Assembly: GCA_031553035.1 (NCBI GenBank)
Contig: JAVBLY010000001.1
Location: forward strand, 1-64,000
Source: JAVBLY01 sp031553035
GTDB taxonomy: Bacteria > Bacillota > Clostridia > Peptostreptococcales > Anaerovoracaceae
Length of the DNA stretch: 64,000 nt
Direction: 5' to 3'
Shown here: positions 5,723 to 12,804 of the stretch, one piece after another
Layout of the letters: every line of letters starts with the position of its first letter
Numbering within the stretch: position 1 is the first letter of the stretch
Notes under the pieces: generated by a model
The model's database searches: none
What the model was told of the DNA's origin: nothing
Seen by the model: only the letters and a program-made list of their open reading frames with translations
Translations under genes and position numbers: made by a program

Positions 5723-6430
5723 TTACTTATGAGGTGAAAAAGAATAACCACGGCCTCGTTCAGAAATTATATATTTAGGGAGATCCGGTTTCCATTGAAT
5801 TTTCTTTCTTAAGTCACATATTTGATTCCACAAGATGTTATGACAACTGTCAAAATAATCATCACCCCATACATGCCGGAGGATTTGTTCATAGGACATA
5901 ATCATATCTTGATTTTCCATTAAGTAATATAAGATTTCATATTCCTTTTTGCGTAGCTTAATTTCTTTTCCATCAACAATAACTTTGAACTTACCTATTT
6001 CTAATATTATTCTGTCACTAAACAACAAAAGTGAATTTGAATTGGATTCAGATAATCCAGAATATCTACGAATTAATGCCATGCAGCATGTAACAGCAAG
6101 GTTAACATTTGTCGGAATACTTATAACTTCATCTGCACCGGCTTCATATAAATCGATTTTTTCTTGTACAGAAAAGTCGCCGCATGGGAAAAATACGATT
6201 GGTATATTAACCTTGTTTCTAATAATCTGTCCATACTCGTGATATAGAGTAGCATTTGCATGCCCCATAGTAAGAGCAATTAAAATATAATCATTCAAGT
6301 TTGTTTTATTAAGTGTTTGGTTGAAATCATATACTTCAATATCATAGCCACGTCTATTCCATTCGTAAATAGCTTCACCAATAAAAGTTTGACATTCTTG
6401 ATCTGAAATCATTAGTATTTTCCCAATCAT
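5723..6430 (-). CDS. OmpR/PhoB-family regulator with degenerate receiver
   Basis: 235 residues from ATG 6430, with AGAGG 9 nt upstream. The N-terminal ~115 residues have a receiver-like fold (GKILMISDQE, later GADEVISIP). The phospho-acceptor Asp expected after strand 3 is replaced in the segment YILIALTMG, and the usual Lys of the KP motif is absent. The C-terminal winged helix (about 145-235, ending GRGYSF) is typical PhoB-like. No sensor kinase is adjacent, so it is probably a phosphorylation-independent orphan regulator. It is divergent from the OYE-type gene, and a tandem 11-bp direct repeat between them suits OmpR-family binding. The probable role is local control of the cargo genes. 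Confidence 0.82.
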   Translation of the reverse strand: MIGKILMISDQECQTFIGEAIYEWNRRGYDIEVYDFNQTLNKTNLNDYILIALTMGHANATLYHEYGQIIRNKVNIPIVFFPCGDFSVQEKIDLYEAGADEVISIPTNVNLAVTCCMALIRRYSGLSESNSNSLLLFSDRIILEIGKFKVIVDGKEIKLRKKEYEILYYLMENQDMIMSYEQILRHVWGDDYFDSCHNILWNQICDLRKKIQWKPDLPKYIISERGRGYSFSPHK

Positions 6431-6480
6431 TATCAAGTACCTCTTATCGGATACGTTTTCTTTGGATATAATATTTATAA

Positions 6481-6502
6481 TACATATGAATTACATATTC
6501 AA
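6481..6502. promoter_or_regulatory. Tandem 11-bp direct repeat, candidate OmpR-family binding site
   Basis: TACATATGAAT and TACATATTCAA lie head to tail with an 11-bp period, the spacing of OmpR/PhoB-type dimers. The site is 51 bp upstream of the regulator start and faces the divergent flavoenzyme gene. The repeat is seen; binding is inferred. Confidence 0.5.
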
Positions 6503-6613
6503 GTTGATGTAGATTGCAATGTGTCGATTATTCAATGGTGTGAAGTGCGCAAAAAACATTAAAATGTTGAATTCTCAATGAGATTCGGTAATAATAATAG
6601 TTTTATTTTAGTA

Positions 6614-6641
6614 TTGTTTTGTTCGTGATATGTGATACACT
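6614..6641 (+). promoter_or_regulatory. Possible promoter of the flavoenzyme operon
   Basis: TTGTTT (6614-6619), 16-bp spacer, TACACT (6636-6641). A modest match, about 40 nt before the start codon; overlapping GTGATA repeats could bind a regulator. Confidence 0.35.
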
Positions 6642-6681
6642 TGTATTAAAATGTAAGTTTGATTTGAAAAGGAGGACAATA

Positions 6682-8643
6682 ATGGAAAAGAACCTTAAAG
6701 GATTAACTAAGCCGTTACGTTTAGGAAGTATTAATGTGAAAAATAGAATATGGAATTCCCCGCTTTGGACGCGAACAGCTTCTGCTGATGGTGAAGTAAC
6801 TGATCGTACAATTGCTCATTATTTAGCAAGGGCAAAAGGTGGTGCTGGCGTAATTACAACGGAAGGTGTCGCAGTTGATGGGAGACATACGTGGAATGAG
6901 CCACAAATGCGTATAGATGAAGATCGATTTTCATCAGGGCATAGAAGATTAGTCGAACAAATTCATATGTATGGAACTCCGATAATATGTCAACTTCATC
7001 ATGCTGGAATGTTTGGTACCGATCCAGTCTCACCTTCGGGAGTACCTTGCCAAGATATGGGTAAAATAGGGCAGTTTATAGAGCCTAGAATCTTAAGCAC
7101 TCAAGAGGTCGAAGAAATAAGAAATCTTTTTATTGATGCTGCAGTTCGTGCTATGTTAATAGGATATGATGGGGTTGAAGTTCATGGGGCAACAGCATAT
7201 TTGCTTGAACAATTTTTTTCACCACACAATAATAAGCGAAATGATAAGTATGGTGGAAGTCTGCAGGGTAGAAGTCAATTGTCGATAGAAGTAATTCGTG
7301 GAATAAGGCAAGCATGCGGCCCAAAGTTTATTATTGGATACACCGCAGCAGATTGCGATATGATACCTGGAGGAATTGATCATGAGCAAACCCTATATTT
7401 AGCTATGGCACTTGAAAAAGAGGGTTTAACATATTTTGATTTGCAAACTGATGGTACTTATGAAACATTTCATTTGGTCACACCTGCTGCCGGATATCGT
7501 CGTCAGCCAAAGGGACAATTTGAAAAAACAGCACTTTATAAAAAAAGTATGCGAATTCCGGTCACGACAAGGGGGGCTGGAGAATATGACCCTGAGGTAT
7601 GGAATGGTGCATTTGAACATGATATGGCGGATGCAGTTCGTTTAGGAAAGCAGATGCTGGCAGATCCTGATGTCGCTAATAAGTCAATAAATGGTGCAAT
7701 TGAAGATATACGTCCTTGTATAAAATGTGGCAATTGTCTATTAAGTGGTGAAATTATGCCACGTCAGCTTAGTTGTAGTGTGAATTCTGGACTCGGAAAT
7801 ATGGAATTGCCTGTTGAGGAAGCAAATAAAAAGAAAAAGGTTTTAGTGATCGGCGGTGGACCTGCCGGGTTGGAGGCCGCAAGAGTATGTGCGTTACGAG
7901 GTCATGACGTTAAGGTACTAGAAAAGTCCAATCAACTTGGAGGCAATATGGTGGTTGCTGCCCTTCCGATTGGAAAAGAAACATTTGATCCATTTATACC
8001 TTGGGCAGAAAGGCAATGCCGAAAACTTGACGTTGAAATTCTTCTTAACACAACCGCCACACCTGAAATTGTGCTTAATGAAAATCCAGATACTGTAATA
8101 ATAGCTGCAGGTTCAGACCCATTGGTTCTGCCAATCAAAGGTATAGATCAGAGTTTTGTGTACACTGCAGAAGAAGTGCTAACAAATAAAGCTAAAATCG
8201 GTAAAAAAATTGTTATAGCTGGTGGTGGGGAAGTCGGTCTTGAAACTGCCGATTTCATAATGGAGAACAATGATGTCGATTCTTTGATTTTAGTAGAAAT
8301 GTTAAAGGATATTGGACCAGACATGAATCCTATGGACAAAGCCATTCTTTTTGGTAATGACTCGATATTTCCAAAACATTTCAGAAATGGATTTCAAATA
8401 AAGACAGAAACGAAAATCCGCCAAATTTCGAAAAACGGCGTTTCTGTGATAGATAGCAATTGCCGAGATTATGAAATAGAAGCAGATACGGTAATACTTG
8501 CAATGGGATATTCACCTAATAATAGTGTTTATGAAGAATTAAACGGGAAAATTAATGAATTGTATCTCGTTGGAGATGCAATGCATCCAAGAAAAATAGT
8601 TGATGCAATACATCAATCAGACTTTTTCGCAAAAGATATTTAA
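6682..8643 (+). CDS. Old-yellow-enzyme-type NADH:flavin oxidoreductase with 4Fe-4S and FAD domains
   Basis: 653 residues from the ATG preceded by AAAGGAGG (an upstream in-frame ATG at 6619 lacks this). Residues 1-335 form the FMN TIM barrel, with HHAG at 106-109 and the SPHNNKRNDKYGGS segment of the family. Cys346, Cys349, Cys352 and Cys365 bind a 4Fe-4S cluster. GGGPAG (391-396) begins the FAD domain and a second GGGEVG the NAD(P) domain. This architecture is shared by 2-enoate reductase, 2,4-dienoyl-CoA reductase, trimethylamine dehydrogenase and bile-acid BaiCD/BaiH. It should reduce an activated C=C bond or oxidise an amine in the cytosol. It is the first gene of a three-gene unit; the substrate is unknown. 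Confidence 0.9.
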   Translation: MEKNLKGLTKPLRLGSINVKNRIWNSPLWTRTASADGEVTDRTIAHYLARAKGGAGVITTEGVAVDGRHTWNEPQMRIDEDRFSSGHRRLVEQIHMYGTPIICQLHHAGMFGTDPVSPSGVPCQDMGKIGQFIEPRILSTQEVEEIRNLFIDAAVRAMLIGYDGVEVHGATAYLLEQFFSPHNNKRNDKYGGSLQGRSQLSIEVIRGIRQACGPKFIIGYTAADCDMIPGGIDHEQTLYLAMALEKEGLTYFDLQTDGTYETFHLVTPAAGYRRQPKGQFEKTALYKKSMRIPVTTRGAGEYDPEVWNGAFEHDMADAVRLGKQMLADPDVANKSINGAIEDIRPCIKCGNCLLSGEIMPRQLSCSVNSGLGNMELPVEEANKKKKVLVIGGGPAGLEAARVCALRGHDVKVLEKSNQLGGNMVVAALPIGKETFDPFIPWAERQCRKLDVEILLNTTATPEIVLNENPDTVIIAAGSDPLVLPIKGIDQSFVYTAEEVLTNKAKIGKKIVIAGGGEVGLETADFIMENNDVDSLILVEMLKDIGPDMNPMDKAILFGNDSIFPKHFRNGFQIKTETKIRQISKNGVSVIDSNCRDYEIEADTVILAMGYSPNNSVYEELNGKINELYLVGDAMHPRKIVDAIHQSDFFAKDI

Positions 8644-8673
8644 GATTTGCTATAAATCTAAATGGAGAAATAG

Positions 8674-8907
8674 ATGAATAAAAAGAATAGAATAATAGTA
8701 TCAATAGTTGTCGCATTGTGTATGTCAATGGTTATGTCATTTGTAATGACTATGGTAAATATTGGTTTTTCCTCAATGTTTTTATATGCATGGCTAAAAG
8801 GGTGGGGCATAGGATTTGTAGTTTCAGTTCCTTTGTCCTATTACCTTCCGCCATTAATAGAAAAAATTATCAATAGGAAGAATATTGATGGAGGTCATCA
8901 TGAATAA
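8674..8907 (+). CDS. DUF2798-like small membrane protein
   Basis: 77 residues with two membrane helices (about 8-30 and 40-62). The spacing of MSMVMSF, a TMVNIG segment and WLKGWGIGF is that of DUF2798 proteins, whose function is not known. GGAGAAATAG precedes the ATG. It begins 30 nt after the flavoenzyme and overlaps the rhodanese gene by 8 bp, so the three are probably cotranscribed. It could be a small permease subunit or an accessory membrane protein; neither is shown. Confidence 0.75.
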   Translation: MNKKNRIIVSIVVALCMSMVMSFVMTMVNIGFSSMFLYAWLKGWGIGFVVSVPLSYYLPPLIEKIINRKNIDGGHHE

Positions 8908-9253
8908 AAAAGAGTATTTTAAAAATATACTAGATACGAATATCAGTCCGGTTGAGTATATGAATGAATTAGAAAATAATCCCGATGGTTATTTTACACT
9001 TGATGTTCGTATAACTCCGCCAAATGAAAAGCTTGATAGGATTAAAGGTTCAGTACATATTCCATTAAATGAATTATGTGATAGGATAAATGAATTGCCA
9101 ACAGATAAAATGATTGTAATATGTTGTTGGGATACTTGGTGCACGATGGGAGCCCATGCGGCTGTTATGTTATTAGATGCAGGATTGGATGTTAAAGAAC
9201 TGTCCGGTGGGATTGCAGCTTGGAACACAATGAAATTTCCAATTGAATTATAG
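8900..9253 (+). CDS. Single-domain rhodanese
   Basis: 117 residues from ATG 8900, with GGAGG 5 nt upstream. Rhodanese fold landmarks are LDVR, GSVHIPLNEL, and the active-site loop VICCWDTWCTMGAHAA, with a catalytic Cys in the CCW segment, then LSGGIAAW near the end. Rhodaneses carry persulfide sulfur. The neighbouring operon encodes xanthine-dehydrogenase-type molybdoenzymes, whose cofactor needs a terminal sulfido ligand, so a sulfur-transfer role is attractive, but this is inference. No XdhC-like maturation gene accompanies it. Confidence 0.85.
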   Translation: MNKKEYFKNILDTNISPVEYMNELENNPDGYFTLDVRITPPNEKLDRIKGSVHIPLNELCDRINELPTDKMIVICCWDTWCTMGAHAAVMLLDAGLDVKELSGGIAAWNTMKFPIEL

Positions 9254-9276
9254 ACATTCTGCAGCGTAAAAAATAG

Positions 9277-9318
9277 AAGAATCTTTATTAGGCTTGTCCA
9301 AATAAAGATTCTTTTGTT
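9277..9318 (+). terminator. Terminator of the flavoenzyme operon
   Basis: Perfect 13-bp stem: AAGAATCTTTATT (9277-9289) with AATAAAGATTCTT (9301-9313), loop of 11 nt, followed by a T-rich tail. Confidence 0.8.
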
Positions 9319-9391
9319 ATATAATAAATACATATGTACTATCATATAATGTGATTATATAGCGGTTTGATTTAATTTTATGCAAGATGTC

Positions 9392-9421
9392 TTGACTAAA
9401 ATAATACAAATGTGTTATAGT
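9392..9421 (+). promoter_or_regulatory. Promoter of the molybdenum hydroxylase operon
   Basis: TTGACT (9392-9397), 18-bp spacer, TATAGT (9416-9421). Predicted start near 9428, about 55 nt before the first gene. Confidence 0.6.
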
Positions 9422-9434
9422 TGTTATGACAACA

Positions 9435-9452
9435 TTGATAAATAAGTATCAA
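9435..9452. promoter_or_regulatory. Inverted repeat just downstream of the promoter start
   Basis: TTGATA-AATAAG-TATCAA (9435-9452) is a dyad within the first 25 nt of the predicted transcript, a position suited to a repressor such as the TetR-type regulator encoded at the end of the cargo. Binding is inferred. Confidence 0.4.
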
Positions 9453-9482
9453 ATATATAATCTAGAATTGAGGTGATATGAA

Positions 9483-10016
9483 GTGAATGGAAGTGCACCG
9501 AAACTATTAAAAATCTATGTGAATGAAAATGAACATAGATTTTTAATAGGATGTTCAACTGAAATGATCCCACCATCGGAAACATTAGCCGAAACCCTAA
9601 GAGATAGACTTGGCTTAACCGGTACAAAAACGCCATGTAATAAAGGAGCTTGCGGAGGATGCACTGTTCTACTCAATGGAAGCCCAGTTCTTGCATGTTC
9701 AGTGTTGACAGCAGAATGCGATGGAGCTTATGTAACAACAATAGAAGGGGTCGCAAATTCTGTTACGGGTGAGTTGCATCCAGTTCAACAAGCTTTTATT
9801 GAAGTAGACGCAATACAATGCGGAATGTGTACTCCAGGAATTGTAATGGCGTCGATTTCTTTATTGGAAAATAATGATAATCCTACAGAAAATGAAGTTA
9901 GAGAAGCATTATCAGGCAATATATGTAGATGTACAGGTTATGTTAAATATATTGATGGTGTCATGCTTGCGGCAAAGATTCTGAGAGAAAATAAGGAGGC
10001 ATATCATGCAGGATAA
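9483..10016 (+). CDS. [2Fe-2S] small subunit of a molybdenum hydroxylase (pair 1)
   Basis: 177 residues. It carries two [2Fe-2S] clusters that pass electrons from the Mo site to flavin. The plant-ferredoxin-type motif is CNKGACGGC with a further Cys 12 residues on (about 52-72). The second cluster is CGMC plus CRC (about 112-150). This is the CoxS/XdhC-type small subunit of the xanthine dehydrogenase family. Translation starts at GTG with GAGGTG 7 nt upstream; the in-frame alternatives are worse. It overlaps the large-subunit gene by 11 bp, so the two are cotranslated. First gene of a five-gene operon. Confidence 0.93.
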   Translation: MNGSAPKLLKIYVNENEHRFLIGCSTEMIPPSETLAETLRDRLGLTGTKTPCNKGACGGCTVLLNGSPVLACSVLTAECDGAYVTTIEGVANSVTGELHPVQQAFIEVDAIQCGMCTPGIVMASISLLENNDNPTENEVREALSGNICRCTGYVKYIDGVMLAAKILRENKEAYHAG

Positions 10017-12279
10017 AACAAATGTTTTAGGCACGAATGTTGAAAGAATCGATGCATATGCTAAGGCTACAGGATCCGCAAACTTCACCGTAGATATTAG
10101 TGTCCCGGAAATGCAGGAGATATGTTTTATCAGAAGTCCTTGGGCGTATGCCTCGATCAAGACAATAAATATAAATGGGGCTTTAGATTTAGACGGAGTT
10201 GCCGGTATTATTACACACTCCGATATGGAAGGCATTCTAATACACAATGATCCACTTGATAAAAACATCCGTTATTTGGGAGAAGCTGTTGTCGGAATTG
10301 CAGCTAAGAATAAAGAAGTTGCAGAAAAAGCACTTGAATTAGTCGAAGTCGAATACGAAGTATTACCTCCGATATTAAGCCCTGAGGATGCACTTACAGA
10401 GAATGCTCCTCCCATTTGGGGAGGAGGAAACGTATGTACATGGCAAGGACCAAAACCTGTAGAACATGGATATTCGGCTGTTTGGGAAAAAGGTGATGTT
10501 GAGGCTGCGTTAAAAAAATCAGATGTAGTAGCTGATTGCCATTTGTTTACACATGCACAATTTCATGGATGCTTAGAGCCTCACTCATGTGTTGCAAGAT
10601 GGCAACCTGCCGAAAAAGAAATCACAATGTGGATCTCCAGTCAAGGGATATTTGATGATCAAGCAAATATAGCAAAAGCATTAGGTTTGCATCTAGACCA
10701 GGTACATGTTATTGCAACTTATGTTGGAGGGGGTTTTGGCGCTAAAGCACATAATACATGTAAAGAATATATTATGACAGCTTTATTATCAAAACAAATA
10801 ACCAAGCCAATAAGGTATGTACCATCTCGCAGTGAAGAAATAATTGCAGCAATGCGTCATCCCGCAGAGTTTGAATATAAAGTTGGTGCAAATAGTGACG
10901 GTAGAATAACGGCCATATATATGAATGCCATTAAAAGTGGAGGAGCACATACGTCTCTTCAAATGAATTTTCTTGCCGGAAGTACAGATTATGTTGCACC
11001 AACATATTTAAAAAGTGAAAATGTGAAATATGAGGGAATAAGTGCATATACGACATTACCTTTATGTGCTGCTTTTAGAGGATTTGGGTATTTTGAAAGT
11101 GGGATAGCATTTGCACAAGCCCTTGATAAGACAGTTGAAAAGTTGGGTATTGATCCAATTGATTTTCTGATAAAAAATGTTCCTGAAAGAGGTGATCTAG
11201 TCGGCACAGATCAAGGTCCCCTTACTACAGGAGGTATAGCTGATACTATAAAAGAATGTGCAAAAAGAATACAGTGGAAAGAAAAGTGGCATAAACCCGG
11301 AATGAAAATAATGCATGATGGACGTTATCATGGTATAGCTGTTGCACATGCTATGGGCAGGGCAACATTACCCGATTTTGTAACATCAGGTAATGCAATG
11401 ATACAAGTAAAAATGGATGGGACGGCTCATCTTTATGTAGGGATAAGTGATATTGGACAGGGGCAGGCAACAGGCCTAGCACAAATAGCAGCAGAAGCTC
11501 TTGGTATACAATTTGAGAATATTAAAGTGGTCTGGGGAGATACAGTAGCACCTCATACAGGTGATCAAGTAGCGTCATCTACTACTATGATGACTGGCAA
11601 TCCGACAAAACTTGCTGCGTTAGATGCAAAAAAACAGATACTCGATATAGCTTCCGGAATATTGAAAACATCTACAGATAAATTGGATATTCAACAAGGT
11701 ATTATTTCCTCAAATGAAGATAGCGATATTTCAATTTCTATTGCTGAAATTGTCCAAATGCCGGGTGTCAAAGTAATTGTAGGTAATGGACACTGGTCGA
11801 TATCCGATAAAGATGCTTCTCCACGCTCATTAGTAGTTTGTATCGCAGAAGTTGCTGTTGATAAAGAGACAGGCAAAATTGAAGTTATTAATATGCTTCA
11901 GGGAACAGAATGTGGAAGGGTGATATGTCAAACTCGTATAGATGGGCAGTTAGACGCAGTTTTGTCCGGGGGAATCGGATATATTTTAACTGAGGACTGG
12001 ATAATGGATAAACGAGATCAAGGTAGGATACTAAATCTCAATATGTACGATTATAAAATGCCCACTTTTCTTGATACAGCAGATATTTTACAGCCAAATG
12101 TTATTATGGAAGATCCTGACCCTAAAGGTCCTTTCGGTGCCAGAGGAATGGGAGAAGCTTCACTTTCGGCATCTGCACCAGCGATACTGAACGCAGTATA
12201 CAATGCGATAGGTATAAGATTTAATTCCACACCATTAACACCTGCAAGAGTACTAAACGAACTTAAGCAGAATAAGTAA
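10006..12279 (+). CDS. Molybdenum-binding large subunit of a hydroxylase (pair 1)
   Basis: 757 residues, xanthine dehydrogenase family catalytic subunit that hydroxylates a substrate carbon with water as oxygen source. An N-terminal a/b hammerhead domain (1-125) precedes two Mo-cofactor domains. GGGFGAK (241-247), GISDIGQGQATG (Gln485 near the Mo) and GMGE with the likely catalytic base Glu717 are all present, so it should be active. A FRGFGYFE segment near residue 360 lines the active site. There is no signal peptide. The substrate is not predictable: N-heterocycles, purines, nicotinate-like acids or aldehydes are all used by the family. Confidence 0.92.
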   Translation: MQDKTNVLGTNVERIDAYAKATGSANFTVDISVPEMQEICFIRSPWAYASIKTININGALDLDGVAGIITHSDMEGILIHNDPLDKNIRYLGEAVVGIAAKNKEVAEKALELVEVEYEVLPPILSPEDALTENAPPIWGGGNVCTWQGPKPVEHGYSAVWEKGDVEAALKKSDVVADCHLFTHAQFHGCLEPHSCVARWQPAEKEITMWISSQGIFDDQANIAKALGLHLDQVHVIATYVGGGFGAKAHNTCKEYIMTALLSKQITKPIRYVPSRSEEIIAAMRHPAEFEYKVGANSDGRITAIYMNAIKSGGAHTSLQMNFLAGSTDYVAPTYLKSENVKYEGISAYTTLPLCAAFRGFGYFESGIAFAQALDKTVEKLGIDPIDFLIKNVPERGDLVGTDQGPLTTGGIADTIKECAKRIQWKEKWHKPGMKIMHDGRYHGIAVAHAMGRATLPDFVTSGNAMIQVKMDGTAHLYVGISDIGQGQATGLAQIAAEALGIQFENIKVVWGDTVAPHTGDQVASSTTMMTGNPTKLAALDAKKQILDIASGILKTSTDKLDIQQGIISSNEDSDISISIAEIVQMPGVKVIVGNGHWSISDKDASPRSLVVCIAEVAVDKETGKIEVINMLQGTECGRVICQTRIDGQLDAVLSGGIGYILTEDWIMDKRDQGRILNLNMYDYKMPTFLDTADILQPNVIMEDPDPKGPFGARGMGEASLSASAPAILNAVYNAIGIRFNSTPLTPARVLNELKQNK

Positions 12280-12293
12280 AGGAGTTGAGTAAA

Positions 12294-12803
12294 ATGAAAA
12301 TTGAACAAAAGCAGTTTATTGTTCTTACTGTCAATAATAAAGATTATAAACTTTATATTGGCGATGGACGCGGGGAAGTATCTACAACAGAAACACTAGT
12401 ATTCACGCTAAGAGAAAAGTTGGAACTTACCGGAACAAAAATAAGTTGCGATAAAGGAGCATGTGGTGCATGTACAGTAATAATCGATGGTGAGGCTGTA
12501 GCTTCGTGTTGTCTGCTTACCGTAGAGTGTGAAGGGAAAAGTATTATAACAATTGAAGGGTTGGAGGACCCAATTACCGGTCAATTGGATCCTTTGCAGC
12601 AGGCATTCATTGATAAAACTGCATATCAATGTGGTTTCTGCAGTCCTGGAGCAATAATGGTAATAAAAGCCTTACTTGATAAAAATGATTCGCCCACTGA
12701 AGATGAATTACAGGAAGCTCTATCTGGAAATTATTGTCGTTGCGGCACACATCATCAAGTAATAGATACTGTAATGGAATTTACTGGGCAAGGAGGTAAA
12801 TGA
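12294..12803 (+). CDS. [2Fe-2S] small subunit of a molybdenum hydroxylase (pair 2)
   Basis: 169 residues from ATG 12294; AAAGGAG lies 9 nt upstream, and an earlier in-frame TTG overlaps that ribosome site. The cluster motifs CDKGACGAC plus a later Cys, CGFC and YCRCG are all intact. It is similar to the first small subunit but clearly diverged, so the operon holds two complete small/large pairs rather than a recent duplication. The stop is one base before the second large-subunit start, which implies coupled translation. Confidence 0.93.
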   Translation: MKIEQKQFIVLTVNNKDYKLYIGDGRGEVSTTETLVFTLREKLELTGTKISCDKGACGACTVIIDGEAVASCCLLTVECEGKSIITIEGLEDPITGQLDPLQQAFIDKTAYQCGFCSPGAIMVIKALLDKNDSPTEDELQEALSGNYCRCGTHHQVIDTVMEFTGQGGK

Positions 12804-12804
12804 A

